Assembly: GCA_015222965.1 (NCBI GenBank)
Contig: JADFWF010000287.1
Coordinates: forward strand, 1-6,518
DNA: 6,518 bases
Direction of reading: 5' to 3'
DNA from: Pseudomonadota bacterium
GTDB lineage: Bacteria > Pseudomonadota > Gammaproteobacteria > SZUA-229
Made by a program: the position numbers and the translations under genes. The notes under the pieces were generated by a model, which saw nothing but the letters and a program-made list of their open reading frames with translations, did not search any database and was not told the DNA's origin. How positions within the stretch are numbered: the first letter of the stretch is position 1; each line of letters begins with the position of its first letter. Below, piece after piece: positions 5,592-6,518 of the stretch.

Positions 5592-5611
5592 TTATTAGCT
5601 GTGATATAAAT

Positions 5612-5639
5612 AAAAGGCAGCTTTATAGCTGCTTTTTTG
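5612..5639 (+). terminator. Intrinsic terminator of the zinc-ribbon gene
   Basis: About 20 bp after the stop codon, GCAGCT, a TTAT loop and AGCTGC form a 6-bp stem. The stem is extended by a G-T pair and AAAA/TTTT and is followed by a T-run. It ends the zinc-ribbon unit and overlaps the extreme 5' end of the next open frame. Confidence 0.85.
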
Positions 5640-5693
5640 TTTTACTATCATATCTTTTGTCCATCAGAATTAATCAGATATAGTTGGTTTGCC

Positions 5694-6293
5694 GTGTCAT
5701 CATATCAGTCATTAGAGAAAAGGCTTGGTTTCGAGAATACCCTGCCTGTTACAGAACACTGGTCTGCTGCGCCTGGCTTTCTGGAAGTGATCAGTGACTA
5801 TTGTCTAAAAAACAAACCTCGTGTAATCGTTGAATGCAGTAGTGGCACTAGCAGTCTGGTCTTGTCCAGATGCTGTCAGATGAATGAGGTCGGCCATGTC
5901 TATAGTCTTGAGAACGGTGAAGAGTTTGTAGATCAAACAAGCCAGCAGCTAGATAGTTTTCTTCTCTCAAAATATTGTGATGTTATCTATTCACCATTAC
6001 AGGACCTTCGTTTAGGAGAGGAGATGTATCAATGGTATGCGATAAACAACCTGCCTGATGTCGAGATCGATATGCTGGTCATAGATGGACCGCCTGGCTT
6101 TCTGCAGAAACATTCTCGTTATCCTGCGGTACCGATGTTGAGTAAAAAAATGGCAGAGCATTGCGCTATTTTTCTTGATGATGCGGCAAGAGACGATGAG
6201 CAGGAACTGGTTGAACGCTGGCTGAATGAGAACCCGGATTTTCAGGGGGAATATATCAAAAATGAACGGGGTTGTTATATTTTAAAGAAGTGA
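5694..6293 (+). CDS. Class I SAM-dependent methyltransferase-like protein
   Basis: A 199-residue protein from the GTG at 5694. The same frame is open back to a TTG at 5637, but that codon sits in the upstream terminator's T-run and is an unlikely start. No ATG and no good Shine-Dalgarno is visible, so the exact start is uncertain. Residue numbers here count from the GTG. A Rossmann core is visible: motif I VIVECSSGTSSLVLSR (44-59), where Glu47 keeps the acidic end of strand 1 but Cys-Ser replaces the usual Gly-Ser; VYSLENGEEF (69-78), with Glu73 as the likely ribose-binding acid; MLVIDGPPG (127-135), strand 4; and IFLDDAARDDEQ (159-170), strand 5. The opening LPVTEHWSAAPGFLEVI matches, from memory, stand-alone methyltransferases annotated near Methyltransf_24. 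These act on unknown small molecules or glycans. It has no signal peptide or membrane segment. It follows a terminator, so it needs its own promoter; none was identified. Confidence 0.75.
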   Translation: MSSYQSLEKRLGFENTLPVTEHWSAAPGFLEVISDYCLKNKPRVIVECSSGTSSLVLSRCCQMNEVGHVYSLENGEEFVDQTSQQLDSFLLSKYCDVIYSPLQDLRLGEEMYQWYAINNLPDVEIDMLVIDGPPGFLQKHSRYPAVPMLSKKMAEHCAIFLDDAARDDEQELVERWLNENPDFQGEYIKNERGCYILKK

Positions 6294-6518
6294 GTTGCAG
6301 TAGCTCTGATTTAACCTGCATCTTTCAAAACAACATGGTAAGTGATCCGAAATTTTCTGCTAAGACATATGGATTTATAATGCTAAAAGCAGACTCTCAT
6401 GTGTGCTTGTTTTGCTTCCGGGTACAACACATAGGCGACATTGATCGACTTTTTCTGACACCAGAAACTACAGCAAAAGCTGACATTCGCCGTTACCCTA
6501 CTAATCAATCCATATTTC
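6294..6518 (+). other. Terminal stretch without a recognised gene; one frame open to the window edge
   Basis: From the ATG at 6335 a rightward frame runs 61 codons to the end of the window without a stop. Its product (begins MVSDPKFSAKTYGFIML, later DIDRLFLTPETTAKADIRRY) resembles no protein I know and has no Shine-Dalgarno. The second half carries related GCGACATT and GCTGACATT motifs (6434-6441 and 6479-6487), the texture of degenerate intergenic repeats that generate spurious 'KADIRR' reading frames. One leftward frame is also open from the edge down to a TAG. I judge this more likely repeat-derived non-coding DNA than a gene. No terminator for the methyltransferase gene is evident. Confidence 0.3.

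Noticed and set aside
6294..6330. Terminator after the methyltransferase gene
   Set aside because: TGCAG/CTGCA arms exist, but the loop is about 15 bases and no T-run follows.

Overview
The window reads as chromosomal DNA of a free-living or symbiotic gammaproteobacterium of moderate GC content. The main reason is an almost full-length U32-family tRNA hydroxylase that aligns, from memory, along its whole length with E. coli TrhP (YegQ). A lipid A 3-O-deacylase-like outer-membrane protein confirms a Gram-negative cell. I cannot place it to genus. No rRNA, tRNA, CRISPR array, transposase or phage gene was seen.

Layout. Positions 1-60 hold a GC-rich intergenic repeat. Positions 94-3423 hold three leftward genes: trhP (2065-3423), a two-helix membrane protein with a C-terminal SHOCT-like tail (1190-1969), and a secreted PQQ-dependent sugar/sorbosone dehydrogenase-like beta-propeller (94-1182). 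The last two are 7 bp apart and almost certainly co-transcribed. An A/T-rich divergent spacer (3424-3588) separates trhP from a rightward ferritin-like diiron carboxylate protein (3589-4251), which ends in a strong intrinsic terminator. A gene-poor stretch of about 300 bp with hairpins follows. Then come a PagL-type lipid A deacylase (4609-5178), a spacer with a small leftward reading frame that may be a gene remnant (5185-5319), a 63-residue cysteine-rich zinc-ribbon protein (5400-5591) with its own promoter-like box, strong ribosome site and terminator, and a class I SAM-dependent methyltransferase-like protein (about 5694-6293). The last 225 bp hold no recognisable gene. One rightward frame there stays open to the window edge but looks like a degenerate intergenic repeat.

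How the genes relate. Most are monocistronic housekeeping or accessory genes with their own signals, not one pathway. Two links are worth attention. The PQQ-protein/SHOCT-membrane-protein pair is tightly spaced. The tRNA U34 hydroxylase TrhP is divergent to a diiron-oxygenase-like protein of unknown substrate. No clearly new multi-gene system is demonstrable. The strongest candidates for undescribed biology are the small zinc-ribbon protein, the ferritin-like protein with an Asp in the first ligand helix, and the SHOCT-tailed membrane protein.
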